A stretch of DNA of 64,000 bases from Pseudocercospora fijiensis CIRAD86 (taxonomy: Eukaryota > Ascomycota > Dothideomycetes > Mycosphaerellales > Mycosphaerellaceae). Location of the stretch: the NCBI RefSeq assembly GCF_000340215.1, contig NW_006921532.1, positions 4,911,126-4,975,125 on the forward strand, given 5' to 3'. The notes beneath the pieces are model-generated. The model had not been told where the DNA came from and ran no database searches. It was given only the letters and a program-made list of their open reading frames with translations. A program made the translations under genes and the position numbers. Every line of letters begins with the position of its first letter. Position 1 is the first letter of the stretch. Of the stretch, positions 48,501 to 59,551 are shown in pieces.

Positions 48501-50020
48501 CCTTTCGTTCTCGGCCTAAGTAGTACCCCCTTTAGCAAACTATCTAATTTAGCTATTATCGCAACTGCCTCGGTATAGAGATACGTTAATGCCTACGATA
48601 TAAAGGGGTACCTCTGCCCTGTTTAGTCGCCTTCTATAGTACAGTTTAATTTCGTCGACTAATCGCTATCGACTAAAGAGACGCGCGATATAGAACGTAA
48701 CTTCTAGTTTAGCGACAATAGTAATATCTCTAACTCGGCTAGGCATATTAGCAATTAGGTTTCTAAGTACTTACAATCCGAATACTCTAACGCGATAGTA
48801 GGTCGAACAGAACTAAGTATTACAGATAAAGATACTCGGGCGCTAGACAAGTTTCGCCCTTAGTTACTAACGAAAATAGTTCGCCTTAAGAAGACGCTAA
48901 TATAGCAACCTATACCTAATGCTCCGCGCGTACCGGCTGTCGATTATCTACTATATTCCTATTTTAATATTAGCTTACAATTTAAATCTATAGAAGATCT
49001 AGTACTAAGCGAGTAGGTCGAAGAATAGAAGGTAGCGGAAGATACCAAATTCATATACATGTCTAAGATAATACGGGTCTTTACTATGTTTCTATCGCTA
49101 CTTCTCGTACTACGGGGGGGCGATACGGACTTAATTAAGGAACTTAGTACTTTTATACTATAGGACATTAAAAACATGCTTCCTAGGATACGCGACTACG
49201 GTCTATCGGATCCCTACCTCTAGGACTATATACTAATACTATATAACGAGCCGGTTATAGTATCGCTACGGTACATTATCCGAATTAAGCGTAGTAAGTA
49301 GCGCTAGCACGGGCATAGAAGTAAGATTGTGCTAGCTAGCTTTAAGCCGTAGAATGTCTTCGTTTTAGACTTAGTACGTATCTATCTGCCCCCCCCCCCC
49401 TATCTACTAAGCATATAAGACTAACATTTTTATAGTATCTTTAGTAGCTAGCTATACAGAAAAAAGACTCCGAGTATTACGATAACATCCTAAGCACTAG
49501 CAATATAGTATATAGAATCCTTATCGATACTTAGAGTAGCTAGACCGATACTACTAGGGCCGACCTTATTAAAGAGTTCGTATCTACGAGGAACAAGGTA
49601 AATAGATATAGCGACGAGAAGTGGCTTATAGTAGCATATACAAGCTAGATTATAACTAGTATAAACCTCCCCCCTGCGGATACCGTTATTATTATCGACA
49701 ATTACTAGACTCTAGAGGCTAATATTTAAATAGGTAGAAGAGTATCTCGCGCGGCCGGCGTTTAGAGGGCAGATTTTACAGAGTCGTACCGATTTGTAAT
49801 AGTATCGGTTATAATTATATAGGTAGTATAGGTTACAAGCAGACAGGTACGAGCTTAGGATATATAACAATCGCTCGGCTTCGAGAAGGAAAAAAAGAGG
49901 AAAAAGGGTAAAGTATAATAGGATATAGCTATAGCGTACGTCGGCGCTAGTATTGCGAGCGAGGGAAGTAGTATATAGAGTCGACGTCGACATAGCAGAT
50001 ACGCTATAAAATGTTAATAT
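45567..50020 (+). pseudogene. SNF2-type helicase remnant, cargo of the 19.5 kb element
   Basis: One frame runs from 45567 (ATA, probably a RIP-changed ATG) to a run of twelve C at 49389-49400, after which the C-terminal part continues in another frame. The N-terminal 700 codons are charged and unrecognised. The ATPase motifs are at 47724-47746 (DVGIGKT, SNF2 DxGxGKT), 48429-48440 (VDEFY, DEFH with His changed to Tyr) and about 48505-48525 (LGLSSTPFS). The helicase C half shows WLIVAYTS, then ITSINLPPADTVIIIDNY and IGRRVSRAAG (about 49610-49760), matching motifs V and VI. Such proteins move or remodel DNA-bound proteins; as cargo it might act on chromatin at donor or target sites. Inactive through stops and the poly-C frameshift. 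Confidence 0.8.
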
Positions 50021-50082
50021 AAGCAAAGCAAGCCTAACGTTGTGTTTATCCGCGCCTAATGTTAATAACTACTACTATAGGT

Positions 50083-50290
50083 ACAAATTAGCGATGCGAC
50101 TCGATAACCGACTTAGGGTACGAGTCGGTAAGCCTATATATTAGGAAGCGACCTAGACTACCGCTCTACCCTTTAAATTAGCGATGCGACTCGATAACCG
50201 ACTAGCTATCCGACTTAGTCCGGCTTAGGTTACTAATCGGCAAACCGACGTATTAGGAAGCTACCTAACCTACCGCCCTACCCTTCCTAT
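50083..50290. repeat. Two tandem copies of a ~100 bp unit
   Basis: Both units begin AAATTAGCGATGCGACTCG (50086 and 50175) and continue through GGAAGCGACCTA/GGAAGCTACCTA and CCGCTCTACCC/CCGCCCTACCC. They lie between the SNF2 gene and the coiled-coil ORF. Possibly promoter or terminator duplication; function unknown. Confidence 0.7.
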
Positions 50291-50344
50291 CCCCTCTTAC
50301 TATATATCCGTATAGTATGTTTCCCTATATTCCGTTACTACCTT

Positions 50345-50700
50345 CTTTGCGCATCGAGCATAATGTTATTATATACCTATTGTTTTCGTAATAGAAACGC
50401 AACCTTTTTACGCAATTGCTCTAACTCTAGTACTAACCGCTCTACCTCGTCTTGCAGTTCTTTATTCGTCTTCTATCGTATAAATAGCGGCGGTCTATTC
50501 TTGCGGATATATAGCGCTGCCCTGCCCGAGATTCGAATGCTTCGTTTAATCTATCTAACCGGGTTCTCTACGTTAGGAAAGGCTAACTAGCTACTACGTT
50601 TGTCGACTCGATTAAGTGCTAACGACTTAACCGCGTACTACGATTCTTAACTGTCCTTTACCTTATCTATATTATCGAAGTTCCCTATCGTTCTAGTGTT
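50345..50700 (-). pseudogene. Small coiled-coil ORF remnant
   Basis: The minus-strand frame of about 115 codons reads VDKRSS, AFPNVENPV, then KTNKELQDEVERLVLELEQL and RKKVAFLLRKQ, a heptad-like pattern of Leu/Val, ending near MLDAQRR. Few stops. It could be the C-terminal exon of a bZIP-like or other dimerising protein. No family named. Lies between the SNF2 and Argonaute genes. Confidence 0.4.
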
Positions 50701-50934
50701 AAGTAGAACATATACAGTATAGACCCTAGGCTAGGAAATCGAATATAGTCGACTAGGTTACGTAGTATAGGCGATCGGTTAAACAACCCCGCAACCGTAG
50801 CTAGAGCGATTAGCAACTAGCGCGCTAGCTAGAACTACACTCGGCGCTACGATACTATTTACTATATAGCGCTACTATTATGCGTACGGAGCTAGACTAT
50901 AGCCGGCGACAAGGAGCATCGCGAGGAGGACGCT

Positions 50935-51176
50935 ACGGCTACGGCTATCGCGGGCCTCTAGTAGAATAAGAAGCCAAACCCTATCTACTACGCGGCGCCG
51001 CTATTATACTACGGAGCAAGATTATAGCTAGGGCAAAGGCGTAGGTAAAGTTAAGCTCGAGACACGAACTACGGCTACGGCTATTGCGGGCCTCTAGTAG
51101 AACAAGAACCTAAACCCTATCTACTACGCGGCGCCGCTATTATACTACGGAGCTAGATTATAGCTAGGTTAAAGGC
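50935..51176 (+). repeat. Direct duplication of a ~110 bp segment before the Argonaute
   Basis: Segments beginning CTACGGCTACGGCTAT at about 50933 and 51069 share CGGGCCTCTAGTAGAA, CCCTATCTACTACGCGGCGC and TATTATACTACGGAGC in the same order. One plus frame reads GYGYRGPLVEQE (Gln inferred) in both, so this could be a repeated part of the Gly/Arg-rich Argonaute N-terminus, but it is not contiguous with the PAZ part. Confidence 0.65.
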
Positions 51177-51412
51177 GGCAAGAGCATCGCGGGAGGACAA
51201 CCGAGTCGCCTTACTTACTCTTAGAGTATCCTATAACTATACCTTTATTATTCTTGCTATACATTGCTCCGACGTATATAACCTAGCGTAATGCCGTTAG
51301 GTTAGACAATAAGGAGCAATGTATAGCAAGAATAATAAAGGTATAGTTATAGGATACTCTAAGAGTAAGTAAGGCGACTCGGTTGTCCTCCCGCGATGCT
51401 CTTGCCGCCTTT
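51171..51412. repeat. Inverted repeat 1: 100-bp arms, 42-bp loop, before the Argonaute
   Basis: Arms 51171-51270 and 51313-51412 are nearly perfect reverse complements, starting AAAGGCGGCAAGAGCATCGC and ending ACATTGCTCC before the loop. An inverted copy of the loop itself follows at about 51437-51487. RNA from this region would fold into a long hairpin. It lies immediately upstream of the readable Argonaute frame. Confidence 0.9.
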
Positions 51413-51485
51413 AGCCCTCTAGCCGAACAAACGGTCCCTTATTATCTAACCTAACGGTATTACGCTAGGTTGCATACGTCGGAGC

Positions 51486-52675
51486 AAAAGCCGTTTAGAG
51501 TTAAGGTTAGGCCTATTATCGGCTTCGCGAAGGCTACCGACAAGATCTAGGTTTAGCGTTTTAGTAATACTAACTAGGTTAGATTCCGCCTTGCCGACTG
51601 CAGTATCCCGAATGCTATAACGCGATAGATTACTATAAATAATTACTTCCGTTAATACTACGGAATTACCCTTAGATACCTAGATCGTCCGGTACTTAAC
51701 GTTAGTATACGCGCTAATCCCTAATACCTACCTGCCGAGCTGTATACAATCCGTACTAATAAGCCTTATCGACGCCTGCTTAGAGGCGACTAGACTTCTA
51801 AGATGCTCAAATTCGCAGCTATATTTCTAAACCTCGATGCTATATCTATTACCGGAACTCCTAGTGCTAGGCTTAGGAATAGTCCGCGGCTCTTCCGTCT
51901 TGCCGATCCTACCGGTAATTATTAGTTAACTCCCGTAAAGCTATTTAGCTTCTCGGTAGGTACTAGTATAATTATAGTGCCCGGCCGCATCCTAGATACT
52001 CCTCGCGTAGGCTATAATTCGAATTCGAAACCTAGTATACTATAGAAGGACTGCTAGAACTTGCAGAGCGTTAAGTTTACTAGACCTAGAAAATTTGATA
52101 AGTAGTTGGTTCTAGTTACTAACCGTAAGAGCAATCGAGGTAGTATACTATATAGTAACCTAGGTAGTCCTAAAAAGGCCTTTACAAAGCTCTACGGTAG
52201 CAAAGAGAAGTATCCGAAGATAACCGTAATTATCGTTAGTAAGCGTTACTACACTCGTTTCTACCCGACTCGTAGGCAGGATATATATAATAACTATTAG
52301 AACCTACTCGTAGGTACAGTCGTCGACTATAGTATCGCCGACAAGATCTATATAGGGTCGGGCTATAGGCACATTTAGGACTTTAAGGCACAGCACGACC
52401 CGCTTACTACGTAGTTACTAAGGACGAAATCAAGTTTAAGGCGGATAAACTTTAGCAATTTATACACTACCTCTGCTACTTCTTTAGCCGTACGACAAAG
52501 GCTGTGTCTATCTACCTACTAGCATACTACGTAGACCTTCTTTGCGAGCGTAGCCGTGCCTATTTGTTTAGCGTCCTAGCTAAGAGTTATAGCAGTAATT
52601 CTTTAGTCTTTAACGCTAGACAAGAGTAGTCTCGTCTAGAGGATAAAGAAGAAGAAGAAGAAGAATTCAATATTA
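51486..52675 (+). pseudogene. Argonaute remnant (PAZ to PIWI C-terminus, core of PIWI missing)
   Basis: After PAZ-like sequence the frame reads INNYFR.YYGITLRY and PVLNVSIRANP.YLPAEL (around 51630-51750), the linker after PAZ in fungal Argonautes. MID follows with IIVPGRILDTPRVGYN near 51970-52020 and W/C-N-L-QSVKFTRPRKFDKW near 52050-52105. PIWI then jumps at about 52190 straight to YPKITVIIVSKRYYTRFYP (KRHHTRF with His changed to Tyr), VGTVVDYSIADKIY, YVVTKDEI and the C-terminal FSRTTKAVSIY...DLLCERSRAYLFSV. About 200 residues holding the first catalytic Asp and the Glu and Asp of the slicer site are absent. Role of the family: small-RNA-guided silencing. Stops are RIP-type. A piece of the C-terminus is duplicated at 52676-52745. 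Confidence 0.85.
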
Positions 52676-52750
52676 GGAGAATAAACTTTAGCAATTTATA
52701 TACTACTACTACTACATCTTTAGCTATACGACTAAGGCCGTGTTTACCTA
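52676..52750 (+). repeat. Partial tandem copy of the Argonaute C-terminal segment
   Basis: ATAAACTTTAGCAATTTATA at 52681 repeats the stretch at about 52446-52465 (GCGGATAAACTTTAGC...), followed in both by ACTAC...TCTTTAGC and CGACTAAGGCCGTGT/CGACAAAGGCTGTGT. A short direct duplication after the poly-Glu tail of the Argonaute. Confidence 0.75.
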
Positions 52751-52794
52751 TACTAGATATGCACCTTAGCAATCTAGCGCCCGGACTCGATATA

Positions 52795-53006
52795 AGGCTA
52801 ATAACGCCGTAGGCTCGGATCTAGCACCGGCATATTAAAAGGGCGTATAAGGCTACAATTATTATTAAGCAGCTAATCCCTTCGTTATAGGCGAAGGCAA
52901 ATAGCTCTACCTATAACGAAGAGGTTAGCTGCTTAATAATAATTGCAGCCTTGTATGCCCTTTTAATATACCGGTGCTAGATCCGAGCCTGCGGCGTTAT
53001 TAGCCT
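52795..53006. repeat. Inverted repeat 2: 96-bp arms, 20-bp spacer, after the Argonaute
   Basis: Arms 52795-52890 and 52911-53006 are near-perfect reverse complements (AGGCTAATAACGCC... against ...GGCGTTATTAGCCT). Unrelated in sequence to inverted repeat 1 but of the same size, on the other side of the Argonaute. Confidence 0.9.
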
Positions 53007-53089
53007 CGACCTTCGTTAACTACGGCATAACTACGACGGCGACGAAAATCCTATAGTACTTCTACCGAGAATTACAACGAGATACTATA

Positions 53090-53625
53090 AAAGACAAGAA
53101 ACTATATAGCGGAACCTAAAGTAGTGCGGAACTCGTACGAGTCGAGACTAATTAGGCTATCCGCCGCGAGTCGGTAGTAGTAACAGTAGCAATAGGATAT
53201 AGATCTAGTAGCCGAGAGGCTAGATAGGACAAGGAAACTAGATAGCGGGAAGTAAAGTAGTGCGGAACTCGTACGACTCTAGGCCGAGTAGGCTATCCGC
53301 CGCGAGTCGGTAGTAGTAATAGTAGCAATAGGATATAGATCTAGTAGCCGGGAGACTAGATAAGACAAGGAAACTAGATAGCGGGAAGTAAAGCAGTGCG
53401 GAACTTATGCGACTCTAGGCCGAGTAGGGCATCTATAGTAAGTCGGTAGTAGTAATAGTAGCAATAGGATATAGATCTAGTAGCCGGGAGGCTAGATCGG
53501 ATAAGGAAACTAGATGTCGGAAAGTTAAGTAGTACGGAACTTATACGAATCGAGACTAAGTAGGCCATCTATAGCGAGTCGGTAGTAGTAGTAGTAGTAG
53601 TAGAATGCTAGGATAGTAGCTAGGA
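53090..53625. repeat. Minisatellite, four ~135 bp units
   Basis: Units starting near 53092, 53228, 53364 and 53500 share GACAAGGAAACTAGATAGCG, GTCGGTAGTAGTAATAGTAG and GATATAGATCTAGTAGCC. The last unit ends in a (GTA)n run. Copies differ mostly by transitions. No coding frame. Confidence 0.85.
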
Positions 53626-54295
53626 CAATAATTTCAACTAGTAGTAGCTAAACTCTTCGGTACTGCATTAATCTATATTAAGGCCTATCGCGATAAAATG
53701 CATAGGCATACGTATCTATAATCAAATTAGTCGCTATATATACCGGAATGTTTCAAGTTACTTCTAGGTAATTCGACAATCCGCGAAGGCGTAGTTGCCG
53801 CTAGCATATAGGATATAGGTTAGTCTAGCGCTAACCGAGCGTCTAACACGAAGACAGTAATACTAGAAAATAGCATCGTAATATAGTAGGATATAAGTTT
53901 GATATATTAATAGTATTACCGAAAAGTGCAGGCTAACTCTAAGATACCGAGTCGTAGTATTAATCCGCCCCTAAATTATTAATCGACCCCGAACTTAGCA
54001 ACCCTATATATAAATAATGCATATGTCTATACTAGACTAGCAGTGCTCGCACGCTATCCTGCGATAGCATATAATACTGCCTTAAGCCGACCGTAGCAAA
54101 CGTTTATCGTGCTACTTAGAGTTAGCAGTAGCTAAATATTCGAGTTATAGTAAAACGTACTTCTCTAGACACTATCGATATACTACTTATCTACGCCGCG
54201 GACTAAAGCAATAGTACGATCCTTACTAGCGTCCTAGTCTAATATACTGCCGTCCGGAAACATAATATAGTCGGCGAGCTTAGTATTAGCTAGAA
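53626..54295. other. RIP-mutated spacer in the 19.5 kb element, no gene seen
   Basis: Between the minisatellite and the arylsulfotransferase fragment. No frame or domain is readable on either strand; its right end may contain RIP-damaged parts of the arylsulfotransferase sequence. Confidence 0.4.
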
Positions 54296-54600
54296 CTAGA
54301 TCGTATAGGAGAAATAGACACTACTACTGTTAGTCCTCGCATAAAGATATAGAGCAATTTCACTCTCATCTGGTCTTCCAATCCAATCGAATTTCCGAAC
54401 CCGATATGCACGAGTCGTCGTCTCCGCAAAAGCAACATCCAAGACAGTCTTTCCCTGCTGATCGAATTCAGAGAATTCAGCAATGAGACCCCAGCTCACC
54501 AAGGTATGTCCATCAGGTAAGTTCTGCATCGAGCCTTGATTCTGCGCCAAACCCTTGATCGTAGGGAAGAATTGCTTCAACAGCCTGGACTCGCTACGTC
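54296..54600 (-). pseudogene. Captured arylsulfotransferase (ASST-like) gene fragment, core not RIP-mutated
   Basis: Open minus-strand stretch of about 94 codons: GSMQNLPDGHTLVSWGLIAE, FSEFDQQGKTVLDVAF, YRVRKFDWIGRPDESE. These are signature repeats of fungal arylsulfotransferase-like (Asst_2) secreted enzymes, normally over 500 residues, so this is a fragment. Bases 54348-54600 have ordinary CpA and TpG content and no RIP stops, while the bases on both sides are fully RIP-mutated; homology continues a little into the mutated part (ALYLYARTNSSSVY). It was probably taken from a host gene and is single-copy or too short to trigger RIP. No start, signal peptide or active-site region is present. 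Confidence 0.75.
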
Positions 54601-55616
54601 GAAGATACAGTCTAGTATAAGGGCAATTCGACCCCGATCGGAAATATACCTAGCCGACCTTAACACCTAGAACCCTAAAGCGGGTTAGAGCCGCAGGCTC
54701 TAGCTAATAGAATAGTGCTATTAGCTAGGGAGCGGATAACTAGCGCACTATCCCTAGAGCGACGCAAGACCCGATACTTAGCTGCGCTAGAGGTTGAGAT
54801 ATAGGTTAATATTAATAAGTCGGCGTATAGGTCTATATAATAGCGTATATATAATAGCGTATCTATAATAGCGTATATATAAAAATCAAATAGAGTCGAC
54901 AGGATAAGGCTTTATACTTCTATCTAATAGGCGCACCGACAGGATAGTCGTAACTGCTACGAGTCTTAGAGGCCTTAGATTTAATATAAACTGCTTATTA
55001 GATGCCGCCTTAAACGACGTCGTTACTAAGTCGGCTAAGCAATACTTACTAGCAGTTACTCGAGCGCTATTCGTTTACTTTGCTTAGGAATACAACCTAG
55101 CTATAACATAACTAGAGCAAGCCTTAGTAGTACCGGGCGAATTTAACGTAATTAATAATGCTACAGGGCAGTATTAAACCGGAGCAATGCTACTCCTACA
55201 CGTATATAGAATTGAACATATATAACGCATTTTACGGTATAATATATAGGCCTTAGGGCGTTAGAAGTAACGTAGAAGTCTAGTCGAAGTGTAGTACAGT
55301 CGTTTATATTTAGTATTAATTTTCTGATTAGTTCTAACTAGTAGCCGAGTCGGACGGCGAGTCGGTATACAAATTAGTATTTAAATATTATCGCAAGAGG
55401 CGCTAGTAGAGTGACATTAAGTTAGTATAATCGAACGGGATAAATCCGAGATTTTGCCGAATCCGCGGGCTACGAATCGATATCGAGTCGGACCCCGACT
55501 TATACCTAACTTCGTAGTAGTAGAGCCTTAGTAACTTCGTATACGTCGACATACGGCAACCCTATAGTAGCTATAGTACTAGCGCCTATTATCGAAAGCT
55601 AACTATATATATAGTA
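54601..55616. other. Spacer before the transposase with short repeats and a possible ORF fragment
   Basis: Three 14-bp units TATAATAGCGTATA lie at about 54836-54879. A plus-strand stretch near 54980-55240 reads LLDAALNDVVTKSAKQYLL and VVPGEFNVINNATG with RIP-type stops and could be an exon of a further cargo gene; no family recognised. The rest shows nothing. Confidence 0.35.
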
Positions 55617-58600
55617 ATGTCTTACTATATCGAATGCAGGTTATGCAACCGGCTACTTAAAAGCTCCTACGGCTATAAGCAATATAGAAACAAGTGCGAG
55701 AAACGCGTCGTACTAAAAGAATTTGCCGAGCACGATTCTACTACAAATAATGCCGCGAAGCGAGCCCGACTTAACTTATATACGATCTAAGGTAGTAACT
55801 AGAGCGCCGAACAAGCCGACGATAGATCGACACTAGAAGGTATATAGCAAGACGTAAATAAAGAAGGCATAATAGAAGCTGTTCTAGTAACGACATTAAC
55901 GCTAACAGTACTAGTGCTATAGGAAGATAAGGGAAGTATAGATAGCATTAAATAGGATAGATATCTTAAATTACCGGAATTCGATATATAGGATAGCCTA
56001 GCGGACGAAGACGAAATAGAAAGCGTATAGGCAACTACCGCCGGAACGATAATAACGCTAGGAAGCTAGAAGTTAATAAGATTACGGCTAACACTAAAAG
56101 GCTACTATACCGCGGATAATATCGATGTATTTACCGAATACACTAGCCGTACCGCTAGCAAGCCTATAGCTAGGTATAGCATAATTACAGTTTGGTATAG
56201 TAGAGTGAATACAAGCGCCTAATCTATAAGCAGCGTTAAAATACGAACACAAGATACTTCGGGCGAGTACGGAACATTTAAGTTACTATTCGACATAAGC
56301 TTTACGTAATTCTTAAAGAGAGAGAGAATATCCGGATATGTAATTGCAAGGCTTTTCGAAGACGAGAGGCTAGTACTACTATACGATCTACTAAGCTGGA
56401 AAAGCATAAAGGCTATAACGTCGAAACTGCGAGCCGGCGGTATACTACTATCGAGGGTATTAGGTTAAATAAAGGTTCGAAAGCTATACCTTCCGATAAG
56501 TCGAACGGGTTGCGGTAGTACGGAGCTAGTGCTACGATACCGATCCGTTAAGAAAGCAGTAATGTTCTTAATAGGTTATAGTAGCTTTAGGAATAATCTA
56601 GTATATAAGCTATATCGAGCGTAGACGACTAACGACCTACTACGGCGAATCTACTCTAATATAGCGTTAGCAGACTAGTAGTAAGATACCTAGAGCAAGA
56701 TAGATATAGACGGCGCAACGATCGTACCTCTAATCGTATTAACCGATAAAACGCAGATAACTAACTACTAAGGTAACTTAATAGCATACCCTATATACCT
56801 TACTATCGGAAACCTATACGTACGAGCACGCAACGCGAACAATAGACCCGGTACGATCTTACTAGGACTACTACCGGTCGTTAAGGATAGCGATAGTTTT
56901 ACTAAAAACAGTATATATTATATATCGATAGTATATATATTTCGCTCCGCTATAAAAGCGGCCGACGGCGAGGGCTAGGACATTATATACGTAGATAGCG
57001 CGACGCGCAGGTGCTTTCTAATCTTAGCAGTAATGTTAGTAGACTATAAAGAGCAAGTTGCAATTACCGGAGTTAAGACAAACATGCATTACCTAAGTTG
57101 CCTAGTATACCCGATAGAACGAGAGCACCTCGATATTATAGTAAAATAGCGGTTATACGAATCTACGAAGCAGCGACATCTAAGGCAACGCAAAGGCGAA
57201 TATATAGCGAAGGATCCGTAGAACGTCTACGACATCGATTGCTTTATATAGCGCTAGAAACACGTCGACATATACCGGTCTTTAGTAGTAGACACACTAT
57301 ACTAGCTACTAAAAGGAGTGCTAATATACGCAATCTAATAGACTACGGACCTACTAGTAGACAAGATAAGCTATATAAAAACGAGGAGATACCGACTAGT
57401 TGCCGACTCGACCCCGAATAGGGGCCTATCTACTAAAACAAGAAAGCTAGGGAAAATAGTAGTATAAGGGATTATCGACATAATACTAGACAGACGGTTC
57501 GCGTATATGCCTATATATACTAATCTTCGCAAGTTCTGCCACTACTTAGCAGTTACTTAGTAGATAGGCTAAGAGTAGCAAAGCGTCCTACGAGTCTTAT
57601 TAGTTGTATTTATACTACTACTCGAAGAGATCTATTAACCGCAGGCGATAAGATTTCTACGTATACTAGTAGACTTTACCGTTCTAGCGATATATAGATG
57701 CTATAACGACGAAACAGTTAAGTATCTTAGGATAGCATTATACCGGATAAACGAATAGAAGAATGTATTTCGCCTATATAGGGTAACAAAGGTATAGAAG
57801 AGGGCCTAGCGGGAGGCGAAGGCTACTACGCGAAGAACGAACGACCTAAATAACGACGATGCGGTTACAATAGACGAGGACGACGAAGCTAACGAGCTAA
57901 TAATAACACAAATAGAAGGGCACTTTAATATACCGAAATTCTACGGTATAACATATACCCCGAGCTATATTAAGACGTTCGGCAATCTTCTAGACTTAAA
58001 TACTAGCTATTTCGAGTACAAACACTATAAACTACTAAAGCTTGCATTTCGGCTAATAAACAAGAAGCCTAGCTAGGAAGAAAGTATACTAGATAGCGAT
58101 ACTAATAGATTAAATATATAGGCCGAAGACGACAAAGAATATATAGCAATCCCTATAAATGCTCGCACTATTAAGGAGTATACGCAATAGCTAATAATGC
58201 TAACTATAGTACGGCTAGTAGAGGACATCCTAGGATACTAGCCCGAGAAACAGAGGGACAGAAAGAAATCGGTTAAGTAGATTACGATAAGGGAGGCTAT
58301 AGCTATAATAGAAGAGAACTTAGGTCGCGACTTCTAACAAGCGATTGCAGTATTCGTACGGCAATAGGGTGCCTACGATAAGAATAGCGCATTAAGCACC
58401 GCAGCCGACCCTAACGATATTATAACGAACTATATATATGTCCTAGATATAGAGATCTGCTTCTACGGTAGAATCCGATACTAGAAGCCTACGGGTAAGG
58501 ATATAGAACATCCTAACGTAGTAGCAGCCGACTTCGCGAGATATATACTAAACTAGGAGGGGCTCTACGGCAATAGACGTTATAATTTTATATAGGTATA

Positions 58601-59198
58601 GGAATACAACGTTAATTGTATAGAAACACCTAATAAATTAGCGGTTCGATTCGGCGGTCGCCTACTAGCTTAACTAAAGTACGTAATCTCGATTAACATA
58701 GAAATAGGAATTAAATATAGGAAGGGGCTTAGGACGAAACGGAGGCCCGTTATAGGCGTTTTTATTAAGCTTTACGACTATGTTAACGATAAGAGCGAGT
58801 ATAAGGATGCGTATAGTCTAACGACAATCCGGCTATAGCGTCTTTTACCGTACTATAGTAGACTTAAAGGGCGACGGGTATATAGCCTACTACTAGTCTA
58901 TTATATATTATATACCGTACCTATAGACGAAGGCGCCCTATATAGGACTCGCTATATTAATAGTATAGTTGATTTCGAGACGTATAACACAATTTACGAC
59001 GAGGAATAGAAGGATAAGGAAATGCGAGCTATAAAGGCTTACGAGCGAGTAATAAAAAGGCAACGTGCCGTATAGAGTATATAGAAATCGTATCTCCGAA
59101 ATATAGAGGACAATAATACTAAGGCGGCGAAGAATAATTTTATAGTTTATAGAGAACATATAAGACAGGATGTAGCGATATATAGTAACGACGGTTAA
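55617..59198 (+). pseudogene. Plavaka-like transposase remnant
   Basis: One frame of 1193 codons from ATG 55617 to TAA 59196-59198, with only RIP-type stops. At residues 7-25 it has a zinc finger, CRLCNRLLKSSYGYKQYRNK followed by Cys, with the His turned into Tyr. Around 56706-56880 come GATIVPLIVLTDKTQITNY, AYPIYLTIGN and GTILLGLLPVVKD, and around 57650-58080 DFTVLAIYRC, then GHFNIPKFYG and KHYKLLKLAFRLINKK. The DKTQ/PVYLTIGN block and the GHFNIPK block are characteristic of Plavaka transposases (CMC/DDE superfamily), known mainly from fungi. It lies at the right end of the element, reading toward the end. It would cut at the terminal inverted repeats. Assignment is by remembered motifs, not by search. 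Confidence 0.78.
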
Positions 59199-59460
59199 TA
59201 TAATAGTAATATACTTAAAACTATAGTACTACTAGTATATTCTAGTTTAGACCGAGTCGACTAATACGACCGAGTCGACGAGTCGATAAGTATTAATATA
59301 GTACTATACGAATAGTATAAACACTACTAACGACTACGACTACGAGCGACCTAGAGCGATCCTATATATATAAAAATTTACTATATCGATCCTATCGATC
59401 GCGTCGATCCTATCGATCCTATCGATCCTAAGCGATCCGGGTATAAGTTAGGTCGCAACT

Positions 59461-59540
59461 CGGTCGCTTAGGATCGCTTAGGATCGCTTAGGATCGCTTA
59501 GGATCGCTTAGGATCGCTTAGGATCGCTTAGGATCGCTTA
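59461..59540 (+). repeat. Right subterminal array, eight 10-bp units
   Basis: Eight tandem GGATCGCTTA units (first one starts CG) just inside the right inverted repeat, with related GATCCTATC units at 59390-59440 and GATCGATAG units at 59541-59560. Together with the GGATCCTTA units at the left end these are likely transposase binding sites. Confidence 0.85.
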
Positions 59541-59551
59541 GGATCGATAGG

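Noticed and set aside
49712..50026. 104-codon minus-strand open frame
   Set aside because: It is the shadow of the SNF2 helicase C-terminal part, which has recognisable motifs V and VI on the plus strand.
59461..59540. Regular 10-bp repeats resembling a CRISPR-like array
   Set aside because: Units are directly tandem without spacers, sit at a transposon end and match the left-end array; eukaryotic context.
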